Shown: one piece after another, positions 49,696 through 57,208 of the stretch
Position numbering within the stretch: the stretch's first letter is position 1
Layout of the letters: the number at the start of each line of letters is the position of its first letter
Source: an uncultured Bartonella sp.
GTDB taxonomy: Bacteria > Pseudomonadota > Alphaproteobacteria > Rhizobiales > Rhizobiaceae
Reading direction: 5' to 3'
DNA length: 64,000 nucleotides
Assembly: GCF_945277285.1 (NCBI RefSeq)
Contig: NZ_CALYPR010000001.1
Location: 310,001 to 374,000, forward strand
The notes under the pieces: generated by a model
Told to the model about the DNA's origin: nothing
What the model saw: the letters and a program-made list of their open reading frames with translations, nothing else
Database searches by the model: none
Position numbers and translations under genes: made by a program

Positions 49696-49822
49696 CAACT
49701 TAATTTAATCATCCGGACCAATTTAACATTTAAGTCTAACAGAACTTATTTATAAGTTGATTGGTTATTAAGATTCTATCTGCTTCTTAACTCAAATAAA
49801 ATCAGGGCGTAAATTATCTATA

Positions 49823-50140
49823 ACGGGCGTAAACTTTTTTGAACCGGCAGCCAATGCACAGCAAACAGCCCAGCGCCTTAATGAGTTAAGTGGAGGCATG
49901 CAAAACACTGTCATATTAGAAAATCATGAATATGATTTTGTTGGCCGTGTCATTGGTGGCAACCCTGCCACCAATTATCTAATTCCCCCTCGCAGCAATG
50001 CCCTGAGAGAATTTCTCAAAGTGTTTATTCCAATAGGTCGCAGTTCTCACGGTTGCTCTGGCTCTGCTGCCTCACGGGAATGTAACCGTGATTATGGCAA
50101 ATACAACCCCGTTCTCGTTGGTCCAAATGGTGTAAAATGA
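49823..50140 (+). pseudogene. 5'-truncated haemagglutinin/CdiA-type toxin C-terminal module (cassette 1)
   Basis: From about 49823 the sequence encodes TGVNFFEPAANAQQTAQRLN, continuing through ILENHEYDFVGRVIGGNPAT to NPVLVGPNGVK. This matches the last third of the long module at 50481-51626 nearly residue for residue, with divergence around HGCSGSAASREC. The start, pre-toxin region and GHSRG segment are missing. An ATG at 49898 could give 80 residues but has no function by itself. GGGCGTAAA occurs twice (49805-49813 and 49826-49834) at the break, a possible deletion footprint. The TGA overlaps the start of the lipoprotein gene as ATGA, as in cassette 2. Confidence 0.8.
49952..49975. repeat. 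Palindrome of the GGNPAT motif, cassette 1
   Basis: ATTGGTGGCA and TGCCACCAAT form a 10 bp hairpin with an ACCC loop inside the coding sequence. Related copies are at 50503-50530, 51440-51459 and 51995-52022. Confidence 0.7.
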
Positions 50141-50463
50141 AAATAATACCTGTTCTCTCGATTTGTTCTTTATTATGTGCTTGTGGCATTGAAAACATTG
50201 ACAAGCCGAATCTTTCTAGTACCTCAGATTACAAAAAGCCCGGAGCTAATTCTTACGACATTGAAGCCATGCTTGATAAATGTGGACAACAAAAGCTGAA
50301 AAGCTCCTTACCTCCAAATGTTTATATGAATGAATTTTTTAAAATGGATTTCTGTATGGAAGATCATGGCTTTCATTCAGAGACCGGTGCTCGCCAGGGC
50401 TGCATTAATAATCTGCCACATGGAAGGCTTCCCGTTTGCGTTGCTCGTGGTGCTTATAAATAA
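50137..50463 (+). CDS. Small lipoprotein, candidate immunity protein (cassette 1)
   Basis: A 108-residue predicted lipoprotein. The signal peptide MKIIPVLSICSLLCAC ends in a lipobox with Cys16, and the mature part starts GIENIDKP. Further cysteines at conserved places (DKCGQQKL, MDFCMEDHGF, RQGC, PVCVARGAYK) suggest disulphides in the periplasm. The middle differs from its paralogue at 51623 while both ends are nearly identical. It starts by ATGA overlap with the preceding toxin module, the arrangement expected of a toxin-immunity pair. The function is inferred from position only. It could remain as protection after the toxin part was lost. Confidence 0.72.
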   Translation: MKIIPVLSICSLLCACGIENIDKPNLSSTSDYKKPGANSYDIEAMLDKCGQQKLKSSLPPNVYMNEFFKMDFCMEDHGFHSETGARQGCINNLPHGRLPVCVARGAYK

Positions 50464-50480
50464 CCAGCCTTGCCTTCAAC

Positions 50481-51626
50481 GTGCCTGATTTTATTGGCCG
50501 TTTCACTGGTGGCAACCCTGCCACCAGTGATAGAACACCAGACGGCAGCAATGCCGTTAAAGAATTTTTGAAAGTTATATTTGCCAAATCGGCCATTAGC
50601 AATGGCACCATTATCATCACCAATGATGAAGGGCAAAAAGCATTGACAGGCAAAGGGGCAGAAGAAACCATTGCTATGATCAATCGTGATACCGGACATG
50701 CCAATCAGCCCGTTGATAAAATTGACGTTAACGAAGTGGAAAAGAAAGCTGAATTCAAACAACAGTTTAAACAAGATCTGCTCAATGAAGCCTTCAAACA
50801 TGGTGATGCCGCTTATAAAGCCATGTTTCTTGAAAAGGCTCCCGTTAGCGTTATTGAAACAGATAAAAACGGCAAGCCCATTTTCGATGAGGTTAATGGA
50901 GTCAGACAATATCGTTATCGTTGGCTGACAGATGAAGAAAAAAAGCAAATGGAAAAGGATGCGGCCGAAGGTAAAGTACAAGTGTTTACCAATGGTATCT
51001 TCAATAAAGAGCAAGCCGCCGCTAATAACGCCGTTCAATACGTTGGTGAAAATAGGGGGCCAATTTATTTTGTTCACAGTCAACAAGCCGATACCGGTAT
51101 TGGTGAATTATTGACTGCAGCCTATGAAAAGGTGTTGGACAACAGATTAATCGGGTTAACCAATGCCTCGGCTCAAATAGAAGAATTAGCTCTTCTTTAT
51201 GGACGTAATGGCCTTCACCTATATGGCCATAGCCGTGGTTCTATGATTATCAACAATGCTATGGGTGCGCTGCATGATGATGGCGCTGCAGACGATGTGT
51301 TGGCAAAAACAGGCGTAAACTTTTTTGAACCGGCAGCCAATACACAAAAAACAGCCCAGCGCCTTAATGAGTTAAGTGGAGGCAAGCAAGACACTGTCAT
51401 ATTAGAAAATCATGAATATGATTTTGTTGGTCGTCTCATTGGTGGCAACCCTGCCACCACTCATAAAATACCAGACGGCAGCAGCGCCCTGAATGAAATA
51501 ATCAAGATGTTGCTTGGTAAAAACTCTAGTGTTCACGGTTGCTCTGGCCCTGTTGTTTCGGCTAAATGTGACAAAGATTATGGCAACTACAACCCCGTTC
51601 TTGTTGGTCCAAATGGTGTAAAATGA
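50481..51626 (+). CDS. Haemagglutinin/CdiA-type toxin C-terminal module with GHSRG motif (cassette 2)
   Basis: A 381-residue module resembling the C-terminal region of filamentous haemagglutinin/CdiA proteins. A linker FIGRFTGGNPATSDRTPDGS comes first. A pre-toxin region follows, with NGTIIITNDEGQKALTGKG and INRDTGHAN. Next are AYKAMFLEKAPV, VFTNGIFNKEQAA and GPIYFVHSQQADTGIGELL. The nucleophile elbow is LYGHSRGSMIINNAM (Ser251, codon 51231-51233), then NHEYDFVGRLIGGNPATT. The tail HGCSG...NPVLVGPNGVK closes it. GHSRG suggests an alpha/beta hydrolase fold. The only starter is GTG 50481, without a ribosome site, and there is no signal peptide or adhesin part, so it is probably an orphan cassette needing recombination or a remnant. 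It is joined to a lipoprotein gene by ATGA. Confidence 0.75.
   Translation: MPDFIGRFTGGNPATSDRTPDGSNAVKEFLKVIFAKSAISNGTIIITNDEGQKALTGKGAEETIAMINRDTGHANQPVDKIDVNEVEKKAEFKQQFKQDLLNEAFKHGDAAYKAMFLEKAPVSVIETDKNGKPIFDEVNGVRQYRYRWLTDEEKKQMEKDAAEGKVQVFTNGIFNKEQAAANNAVQYVGENRGPIYFVHSQQADTGIGELLTAAYEKVLDNRLIGLTNASAQIEELALLYGRNGLHLYGHSRGSMIINNAMGALHDDGAADDVLAKTGVNFFEPAANTQKTAQRLNELSGGKQDTVILENHEYDFVGRLIGGNPATTHKIPDGSSALNEIIKMLLGKNSSVHGCSGPVVSAKCDKDYGNYNPVLVGPNGVK
50503..50530. repeat. Palindrome of the GGNPAT motif, cassette 2 left end
   Basis: TCACTGGTGGCA and TGCCACCAGTGA form a perfect 12 bp stem with an ACCC loop, 40 bases after the stop of lipoprotein 1. This is the longest of the four copies. 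Confidence 0.75.
51440..51459. repeat. Palindrome of the GGNPAT motif, cassette 2 right part
   Basis: TGGTGGCA and TGCCACCA form an 8 bp stem with an ACCC loop, inside the toxin module. This copy lacks the extended arms. Confidence 0.65.
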
Positions 51627-51955
51627 AAATAATTTCTGTTCTCTCGATTTGTTCTTTATTATGTGCTTGTGGCATTGAAAACATTGACCAGCCGCATGTC
51701 TGCTGTTCCGACGATTACATGAGGCCCGGAGTTAATTTTAAAGATGTTGAAGCCACGCTTGATAAATGTGGACAACAAAAGCTGATAAGCATGCAACACG
51801 GACCTTCAAATGTTTATATGAATCAGTTATTTAAAATGGAGTTTTGTATGGAAGATCATGGATTTTTCATATCTGATAGTTCTGCTCGCCAAGGCTGCAG
51901 AAATAATCTGCCAGATCGCTATCCCGTTTGCGAAGCTCGTGGTGCTTATAAATAG
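51623..51955 (+). CDS. Small lipoprotein, candidate immunity protein (cassette 2)
   Basis: A 110-residue lipoprotein paralogous to the one at 50137. The signal peptide and first mature residues are the same apart from one change (MKIISVLSICSLLCAC, GIENID). The middle part diverges (HVCCSDDYMRPG; ISMQHGPSNVYMNQ) and the C-terminal half is again similar, ending EARGAYK. It begins with an ATGA overlap on the toxin stop (51623-51626). A pattern of constant ends and a variable middle fits immunity proteins that track toxin changes, but the function is not shown. Confidence 0.72.
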   Translation: MKIISVLSICSLLCACGIENIDQPHVCCSDDYMRPGVNFKDVEATLDKCGQQKLISMQHGPSNVYMNQLFKMEFCMEDHGFFISDSSARQGCRNNLPDRYPVCEARGAYK

Positions 51956-51972
51956 TCAGCCTTGCCTTCAAT

Positions 51973-52080
51973 GTGCCTGATTTTATTGGCCGTTTCACTG
52001 GTGGCCCCCCTGCCACCAGTGATAGAACACCAGACGGAAGCAGCACCCTGAATGAAATGCTTGGTTTAAACGGCAAGTGA
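51973..52080 (+). pseudogene. Toxin module scar (cassette 3)
   Basis: A 35-codon remnant beginning VPDFIGRFTGGPPAT and ending LNGK. Its left half (TSDRTPDGS) equals the linker at the start of cassette 2. Its right half (STLNEML) resembles the stretch after the second GGNPAT motif of cassette 2 (SALNEIIKML). It therefore looks like the product of a deletion between the two GGNPAT-PDGS motifs of one cassette. It follows lipoprotein 2 exactly as cassette 2 follows lipoprotein 1. Confidence 0.7.
51995..52022. repeat. Palindrome of the GGNPAT motif, scar copy
   Basis: TCACTGGTGGC and GCCACCAGTGA form an 11 bp stem around a six-base C-rich loop. The loop differs from the other copies (NPAT changed to PPAT) but the arms are conserved. 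Confidence 0.7.
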
Positions 52081-52259
52081 AAGCTGAATTTGTTAGTGAA
52101 AAAAATGCAATAAGATTTTTTTATTTTTTCAAAAAAAGCTATAATTTTTTCTAATGATATTTTAAATAAAATAAAATTAGAATTTCTCTAAAATCGCTCT
52201 ATCTTCTTTTCCTGTGACAATTTGAAAAAACGAATTAACGAATACCATTGGAGGCATTT

Positions 52260-53717
52260 ATGAGCGAGCGAGTTAAATTGACGACAACTGCCGGTGCTCC
52301 CGTACCGAGCAATCAGGATGCTCTGACTGCAGGTCCTAGGGGGCCCGTGCTGATTCAAGACTATCAATTGATAGAAAAGCTGGCACACCAAAACCGTGAA
52401 CGTATTCCTGAACGCACGGTTCATGCCAAAGGCGTTGGCGCCCATGGTGTTTTAAAAATTACCGGCGATATTACCCGTTATACAAAAGCCGCCGTATTCA
52501 AGCCCGGAACAGAAACCCCGATGATCGGTCGTTTCTCGACGGTTGCCGGAGAAATGGGAGCTGCCGATGCGGAACGCGATGTTCGCGGTTTTGCGCTAAA
52601 ATTCTATACTTCCGAGGGCAACTGGGATCTGGTTGGCAATAATACACCGGTATTCTTTGTTCGTGACGGCTATAAATTCCCTGATTTCATTCATACACAA
52701 AAACGGCATCCACGCACTCATTTGCGCTCCAATACAGCCCAGTGGGATTTCTGGTCACTTTCGCCTGAATCTCTTCATCAGGTTACCATTTTGATGTCAG
52801 ACAGAGGCTTGCCGATTGATACCATGCACATGAATGGTTATGGCTCGCACACTTATTCGCTGTGGAATGATAAAGGTGAACGTTACTGGGTCAAATTCCA
52901 CTTCAAAACAATGCAAGGGCACAAGTTCTATACCAATGCCGAAGCCAAAGAAGTGGTCGGCAGAACACGTGAGAGTTCACAAGAAGCTCTTTATAACGCA
53001 ATTGAAAGTGGTCATTTCCCGCGCTGGAAAGTTCAGGTTCAGATTATGCCGGAATTAGATGCCGAAAAAACGCCTTATAATCCATTCGATCTGACAAAAG
53101 TCTGGCCGCACAAAGACTATCCGACAATTGATATCGGCATCATGGAACTCAATCGCAATCCGGATGATTATTTTGCCGAAATCGAGAATGCTGCCTTCTC
53201 GCCTTCCAATGTTGTTCCGGGCATCGGGTTCTCACCTGATAAAATGTTGCAGGCACGTATCTTTTCTTACGCGGATGCCCATCGCTATCGCTTAGGCACC
53301 CACTATGAACAGATACCGGTGAACAAGCCGGTTTGCCCCGTTCACAATTATCACCGTGACGGACAGATGAATACGTATGGTGGCCATTCGACCAATAATG
53401 TAGATGCCTATTACGAGCCAAACTCGTTCAACGGTCCGTTTGAGGATAAATCGGCACAAGAACCACCGCTAAAAATCTCCGGCGATGCTGACCGCTATGA
53501 CCATCGTGTCGGACAAGATGATTACAGTCAGGTAACAGCACTTTTCAACCTGTTTGACAAGGATCAGAAAAATCGTCTGTTTTCCAATATTGCCGATTCT
53601 ATGGAAGGTGTTCCGGACTTTATTATTGAACGCCAGATTGGTGAATTTGAAAAAGTCCACCCTGATTATGCAGCTGGCGTGCGTGCAGCGCTAAAAAGTA
53701 AAAAAGAAAAGAAATAA
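52260..53717 (+). CDS. katA: Monofunctional haem catalase
   Basis: A 485-residue small-subunit catalase that disproportionates hydrogen peroxide. His55 in [16 protein letters not shown] and Asn128 in [19 protein letters not shown] form the distal pocket. The proximal haem Tyr is in [14 protein letters not shown], and NADPH-type clade 3 phrases ([15 protein letters not shown]) are present. No signal peptide is seen. GGAGG at 52250-52254 sets the ATG at 52260; a TTG at 52248 overlaps that site. OxyR, its probable activator, is encoded 2.85 kb upstream on the other strand. The 180 bases before the gene are AT-rich, and I could not define an OxyR site by eye. Confidence 0.95.
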   Translation: MSERVKLTTTAGAPVPSNQDALTAGPRGPVLIQDYQLIEKLAHQNRERIPERTVHAKGVGAHGVLKITGDITRYTKAAVFKPGTETPMIGRFSTVAGEMGAADAERDVRGFALKFYTSEGNWDLVGNNTPVFFVRDGYKFPDFIHTQKRHPRTHLRSNTAQWDFWSLSPESLHQVTILMSDRGLPIDTMHMNGYGSHTYSLWNDKGERYWVKFHFKTMQGHKFYTNAEAKEVVGRTRESSQEALYNAIESGHFPRWKVQVQIMPELDAEKTPYNPFDLTKVWPHKDYPTIDIGIMELNRNPDDYFAEIENAAFSPSNVVPGIGFSPDKMLQARIFSYADAHRYRLGTHYEQIPVNKPVCPVHNYHRDGQMNTYGGHSTNNVDAYYEPNSFNGPFEDKSAQEPPLKISGDADRYDHRVGQDDYSQVTALFNLFDKDQKNRLFSNIADSMEGVPDFIIERQIGEFEKVHPDYAAGVRAALKSKKEKK

Positions 53718-53732
53718 TCTTTAAACACTCAT

Positions 53733-53760
53733 AAAAAGCGGGCTAAAGCCCGCTTTTTTA
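53733..53760 (+). terminator. Rho-independent terminator after katA
   Basis: AAAAGCGGGC (53734-53743) and GCCCGCTTTT (53748-53757) form a perfect stem with a TAAA tetraloop, followed by a T run. This is a strong terminator. Confidence 0.92.
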
Positions 53761-53770
53761 TATTCACAAT

Positions 53771-53939
53771 TCAAACGCCGGTTTTGATTGCGACTTTCAT
53801 GACACCGTCACGTTGGTTGGCAAACAGCTCATAAGCTTTTTCAATATCATCCAGTTGATAGGTGTGGGTTACCAGTGGACGCAGGGTCAACACTGCCATT
53901 AGCCACAACGCTCATCAAACGACGCATACGTTCTTTGCT
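53771..53939 (-). pseudogene. 3' remnant of a zinc-type alcohol dehydrogenase
   Basis: The minus strand encodes KERMRRLMSVVANGSVDP and then, after a frame change near 53880, RPLVTHTYQLDDIEKAYELF followed by NQRDGVMKVAIKTGV and a stop at 53771-53773. This is the characteristic C-terminal end of medium-chain zinc-dependent alcohol dehydrogenases. The first 300 or so residues, with the catalytic zinc site, are gone. The left edge joins directly to the aldehyde dehydrogenase remnant, so the two genes were fused by deletion. Confidence 0.75.
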
Positions 53940-54719
53940 TAGATAAGCAACAATCGCCGGTGCTTTACCTCCCAATTCAAGATTGACTTTGGTGATATTC
54001 TTGGTAATGGCGGCCATAATACGTGCACCCGTATCAACCGAACCGGTAAAGCTCAACAAACCAACATCGCGATCATCACAAATTGCCCGACCTGTGGTTG
54101 AACCGTAACCGAAGACTATATTGAATGCACCTTTTAACAAACCAATATTGGCAACAATTTTTGCAAAAATTGATGCATTATGCAGCGTTTCGATACTTGG
54201 CTTGACAATGATTGTATTCCCCATAAAAAGTGCCGGTGCCATTTTTCTGGCAATCAGAAAAAATGGAAAATTCCACGGCAAAATGCCGCCAACAACGCCA
54301 ATTGCCTGTCGCATTAACAAAATTGCTTCCCCCGGCCGATCAGAGGGTATTATTTCGCCCTCAATCCGACGCGCCCAACCAGCCATATACTCCATATAAT
54401 CAGCAGTATAATTCACCCCGACATTGGCAAGCGCCTAGGTCTTTCCCTGTTCACGCACCAGAATATCGACAATTTCATGTGCATCTTCTCTGACTTTTTG
54501 AGCTATCTGTATCAAATAATTTGCCTGGATAATTGCAGGCGATTTTTCCCACACCGGTTGTGCCTTTTTTGCTGCAGCAATAGCCTAATTCACCTCGTCA
54601 TCGGGTGTATCATAAATTTCGCCAATCACTTCATCAGTTGAAGGGTTGGTGACCGGAATTGTTTTACAATTTGTGCAATCAGTCAGTTTTCCATCTATAA
54701 AATTCTGTTCTGGTATCAT
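53940..54719 (-). pseudogene. Aldehyde dehydrogenase (AldA-like), 5' part with two nonsense codons
   Basis: The start is an ATG (54717-54719) with GGAGGA upstream. The frame reads MIPEQNFIDGKLTDCTNC and meets TAG at 54585-54587 and TAG at 54435-54437. It continues NYTADYMEYMAGWARRIEGE, GILPWNFPFFLIARKMAPAL and NITKVNLELGGKAPAIV, closely following lactaldehyde dehydrogenase AldA. It breaks off before the catalytic cysteine and joins the alcohol dehydrogenase remnant. Both stops are in frame. The gene cannot make an active enzyme. Confidence 0.85.
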
Positions 54720-54989
54720 GAAAATTCCTCCGCTTGATCTGTTAAAACTTGACGCTCACGATAAATTAAAATGCAAGCCTCACCAGATAGCCGCCGATTT
54801 TTGCTATCGCGGCTAAAAGTACCCGCCAATCATTGAGCGGACAATAAACACTTAATTTTATGCTTATGCCAATACGGTATTGCATTTTTCACAAGACACA
54901 ATCGGTCAGAGCCTTGATTGGGTCTTAAGTGTAAACCTCAAAAAACCACTGTGCAAAAACGCGCTATTGTCTAGAAAATCGAATAAAAT

Positions 54990-55985
54990 TCAGATCGCAC
55001 CAATGCGCAATAAATCATGGAAATGGACAAGCCCCACCGGTTTTTTATTTTCTACTACCAAAAGTGCGCCAATCTTATGATCATTAATTAACGCGGTCGC
55101 TGCCCCTACCATCATATCCGGGCTTACGGTTTTAGGATCTTTCGTCATAACATCGTCAACCGTGAGTTTTGACAGATCCCGATTGATATTGCGCGCAAGG
55201 TCGCCATCAGTGACAATGCCCTTCAACATTCCATTGTCATCAACAACTGCGACACAACCGAAATGTTTTTCAATAAGGACTTGCATAGCGTCTTTCATCG
55301 GTGTGCCAGTTTTCACGATTGGAATACGATCACCACGATGCATAATATCGCGAATGAATTTCAGATTCGCCCCAAGTGAACCACCCGGATGAAAAATTTT
55401 AAAATCATTTGCGGTAAAACCACGCATTGTCAGAAGTGCTACTGCTAAAGCGTCCCCCATAGCAAGCTGCATTGTCGTAGAAGTTGTTGGCGCAAGCCCG
55501 TGCGGGCATGCTTCTTCAACCTTCGGCAAAAGCAATAGAATATCGGCTGCTCGTCCAAGCGCCGATTGAGCTCCCGATGTCAATGCGATCAACGGAATGC
55601 GAAAACGTGCAGCATGGTTTAATATTCCGCCGAGTTCAACAGTTTCTCCCGACCATGAAATTGCCAGGATAACATCGCCAACCTCGATCATACCGAGGTC
55701 ACCATGATTTGCTTCTGCTGCATGGACAAAAAAAGCCGGAGTTCCAGTTGACGCCAGAGTTGCGGCAATTTTCGTTCCAATATGCCCGCTTTTTCCGAGA
55801 CCTGTTACAACAACACGCCCTTTGGACTGAAGGATTTGTTTGACTGCTTCGGCAAATGGCTGGGAAAGCCCGTTTCCAAGTTCTTTTTTGATGGCCTCAA
55901 GCCCGGCCATCTCCATCGAAATTGTCTGATTTGCAGATTTGACTGCTTCGGTTGCGGAAAAAAGAGGGTTTTTATTTGTCATCAT
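54990..55985 (-). CDS. kdsD: D-arabinose-5-phosphate isomerase (KdsD/KpsF family)
   Basis: A 331-residue SIS-CBS-CBS protein. The sugar isomerase domain (about 40-180) has VVVTGLGKSGHIGTKIAATL, STGTPAFFVHAAEANHGDLG and SWSGETVEL; two CBS domains follow (IRDIMHRGDR, VTDGDLARNI, VDDVMTKDPKTVSPDM). It turns ribulose-5-phosphate into arabinose-5-phosphate, the precursor of Kdo in lipopolysaccharide. It follows galU at 45 bases. The start ATG-ATG lies at the edge of a 14 bp hairpin and has no clear ribosome site; ATG at residue 24 is an alternative. Confidence 0.9.
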   Translation of the reverse strand: MMTNKNPLFSATEAVKSANQTISMEMAGLEAIKKELGNGLSQPFAEAVKQILQSKGRVVVTGLGKSGHIGTKIAATLASTGTPAFFVHAAEANHGDLGMIEVGDVILAISWSGETVELGGILNHAARFRIPLIALTSGAQSALGRAADILLLLPKVEEACPHGLAPTTSTTMQLAMGDALAVALLTMRGFTANDFKIFHPGGSLGANLKFIRDIMHRGDRIPIVKTGTPMKDAMQVLIEKHFGCVAVVDDNGMLKGIVTDGDLARNINRDLSKLTVDDVMTKDPKTVSPDMMVGAATALINDHKIGALLVVENKKPVGLVHFHDLLRIGAI

Positions 55986-56016
55986 AGCCCGATTTGATAA
56001 AACAAATCGGGCTATG
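55983..56016 (-). promoter_or_regulatory. Perfect 14 bp inverted repeat covering the kdsD start
   Basis: CATAGCCCGATTTG (55983-55996) and CAAATCGGGCTATG (56003-56016) are exact inverted copies around a six-base loop. On the minus-strand mRNA the final ATG of the right-hand stem arm is the first kdsD start codon. No T run follows, so it is not a simple galU terminator; it may control kdsD translation or partly terminate transcription. Confidence 0.6.
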
Positions 56017-56030
56017 CGTCTATAGTTGTT

Positions 56031-56912
56031 TTACTTTTTTATACTTGCCAAAAGAGCCGATATAGGCGCAAAAACTTTATCACGCATGTCTGACCGTGAC
56101 AGGGCAAAAGCCACATTGGCTTCAATAAAACCTGTTTTCGAGCCACAATCATACGTTGTTCCTTGGAACCGATATCCATAGAATTTTTGCTTTTTAGCAA
56201 GCGAACGCATGCCATCAGTCAACTGGATTTCGTTTCCGGCACCCTTTTCCTGACGCGACAGAATGTCAAAAATCTCAGGCTGTAAAATATAGCGTCCATT
56301 AATATAAAGGTTGGAAGGTGCTGTGCCTTTTTCCGGTTTTTCAACCATTTGGGTAATTTCAAACCCATGGGCAACAGTCTCACCCTTACCGACGATACCA
56401 TATTTGTTGGTCTCTTCCGGATCACATTCCTGAACAGCAATAACATTGCCGCCGGTTGCCTCGTAAAGGCGAACCATTTCCGACAAACAGCCTTTTTCTG
56501 CCTGCATCACCATATCGGGCAATAAGAGCGCGAAAGGCTCGTTGCCTACAAGCTCGCGTGCACACCAAACCGCATGCCCCAACCCCAATGGTTGTTGTTG
56601 ACGTGTAAACGATGTTGTACCGGGCTGTGGTTGCAAATCTTTTAAGTGTGCAAGTTCTTCTTTTTTACCACGCTCGGCAAGCGTCGTATAGAGTTCAACC
56701 TGTGCGTCAAAATAGTCTTCAATAACCGCTTTATTGCGTCCGGTCACAAAAATCAGATGTTCGATACCAGCTTCACGCGCTTCATCGACAACATATTGAA
56801 TAACCGGTTTATCGACAACCGTGAGCATTTCCTTTGGTACCGTTTTGGTGGCTGGCAAAAAACGTGTTCCAAGTCCGGCAACGGGGAAAACTGCTTTACG
56901 GATTTTTTTCAA
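56031..56912 (-). CDS. galU: UTP-glucose-1-phosphate uridylyltransferase
   Basis: A 293-residue nucleotidyltransferase making UDP-glucose for envelope polysaccharides and periplasmic glucans. The signature [20 protein letters not shown] is at about residues 11-30, followed by [30 protein letters not shown] and [20 protein letters not shown]. It is the first gene of a galU-kdsD unit on the minus strand, both serving surface carbohydrate synthesis. Confidence 0.95.
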   Translation of the reverse strand: MKKIRKAVFPVAGLGTRFLPATKTVPKEMLTVVDKPVIQYVVDEAREAGIEHLIFVTGRNKAVIEDYFDAQVELYTTLAERGKKEELAHLKDLQPQPGTTSFTRQQQPLGLGHAVWCARELVGNEPFALLLPDMVMQAEKGCLSEMVRLYEATGGNVIAVQECDPEETNKYGIVGKGETVAHGFEITQMVEKPEKGTAPSNLYINGRYILQPEIFDILSRQEKGAGNEIQLTDGMRSLAKKQKFYGYRFQGTTYDCGSKTGFIEANVAFALSRSDMRDKVFAPISALLASIKK

Positions 56913-57208
56913 ATCTACTCTCCCGAAATAATTTTATTCAGTTGAGTTTACATTCTATAACGCGAAAAATGACAAAAGCGGGGTTTTTACCATCACCTTT
57001 TTTCGCAAGATGCAATCTCGAGTGATGACATTGTAGCTAATAAAGACTAAACAAACTGTCAATTTCATAACAAAAAAGATATTTTCCTATTTTTATTTTC
57101 TCCGCTAAGGTGGAGTGAATTGTTATAGGACAGCAGAAATCGTATTAACAACGAGAATCGCTTGCATTTTTGACCCGAAATGATGCTTTGAAACCGCGGA
57201 GAGCATGC

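Noticed and set aside
49407..49703. 98-codon frame after oxyR
   Set aside because: The product is not protein-like and the same bases are dense in RNA helices ending in a terminator, so an RNA is the better reading.
49952..52022. CRISPR-like array from the repeated palindromes
   Set aside because: The four hairpins are unevenly spaced (hundreds of bases), lie in coding sequence and have no spacers.
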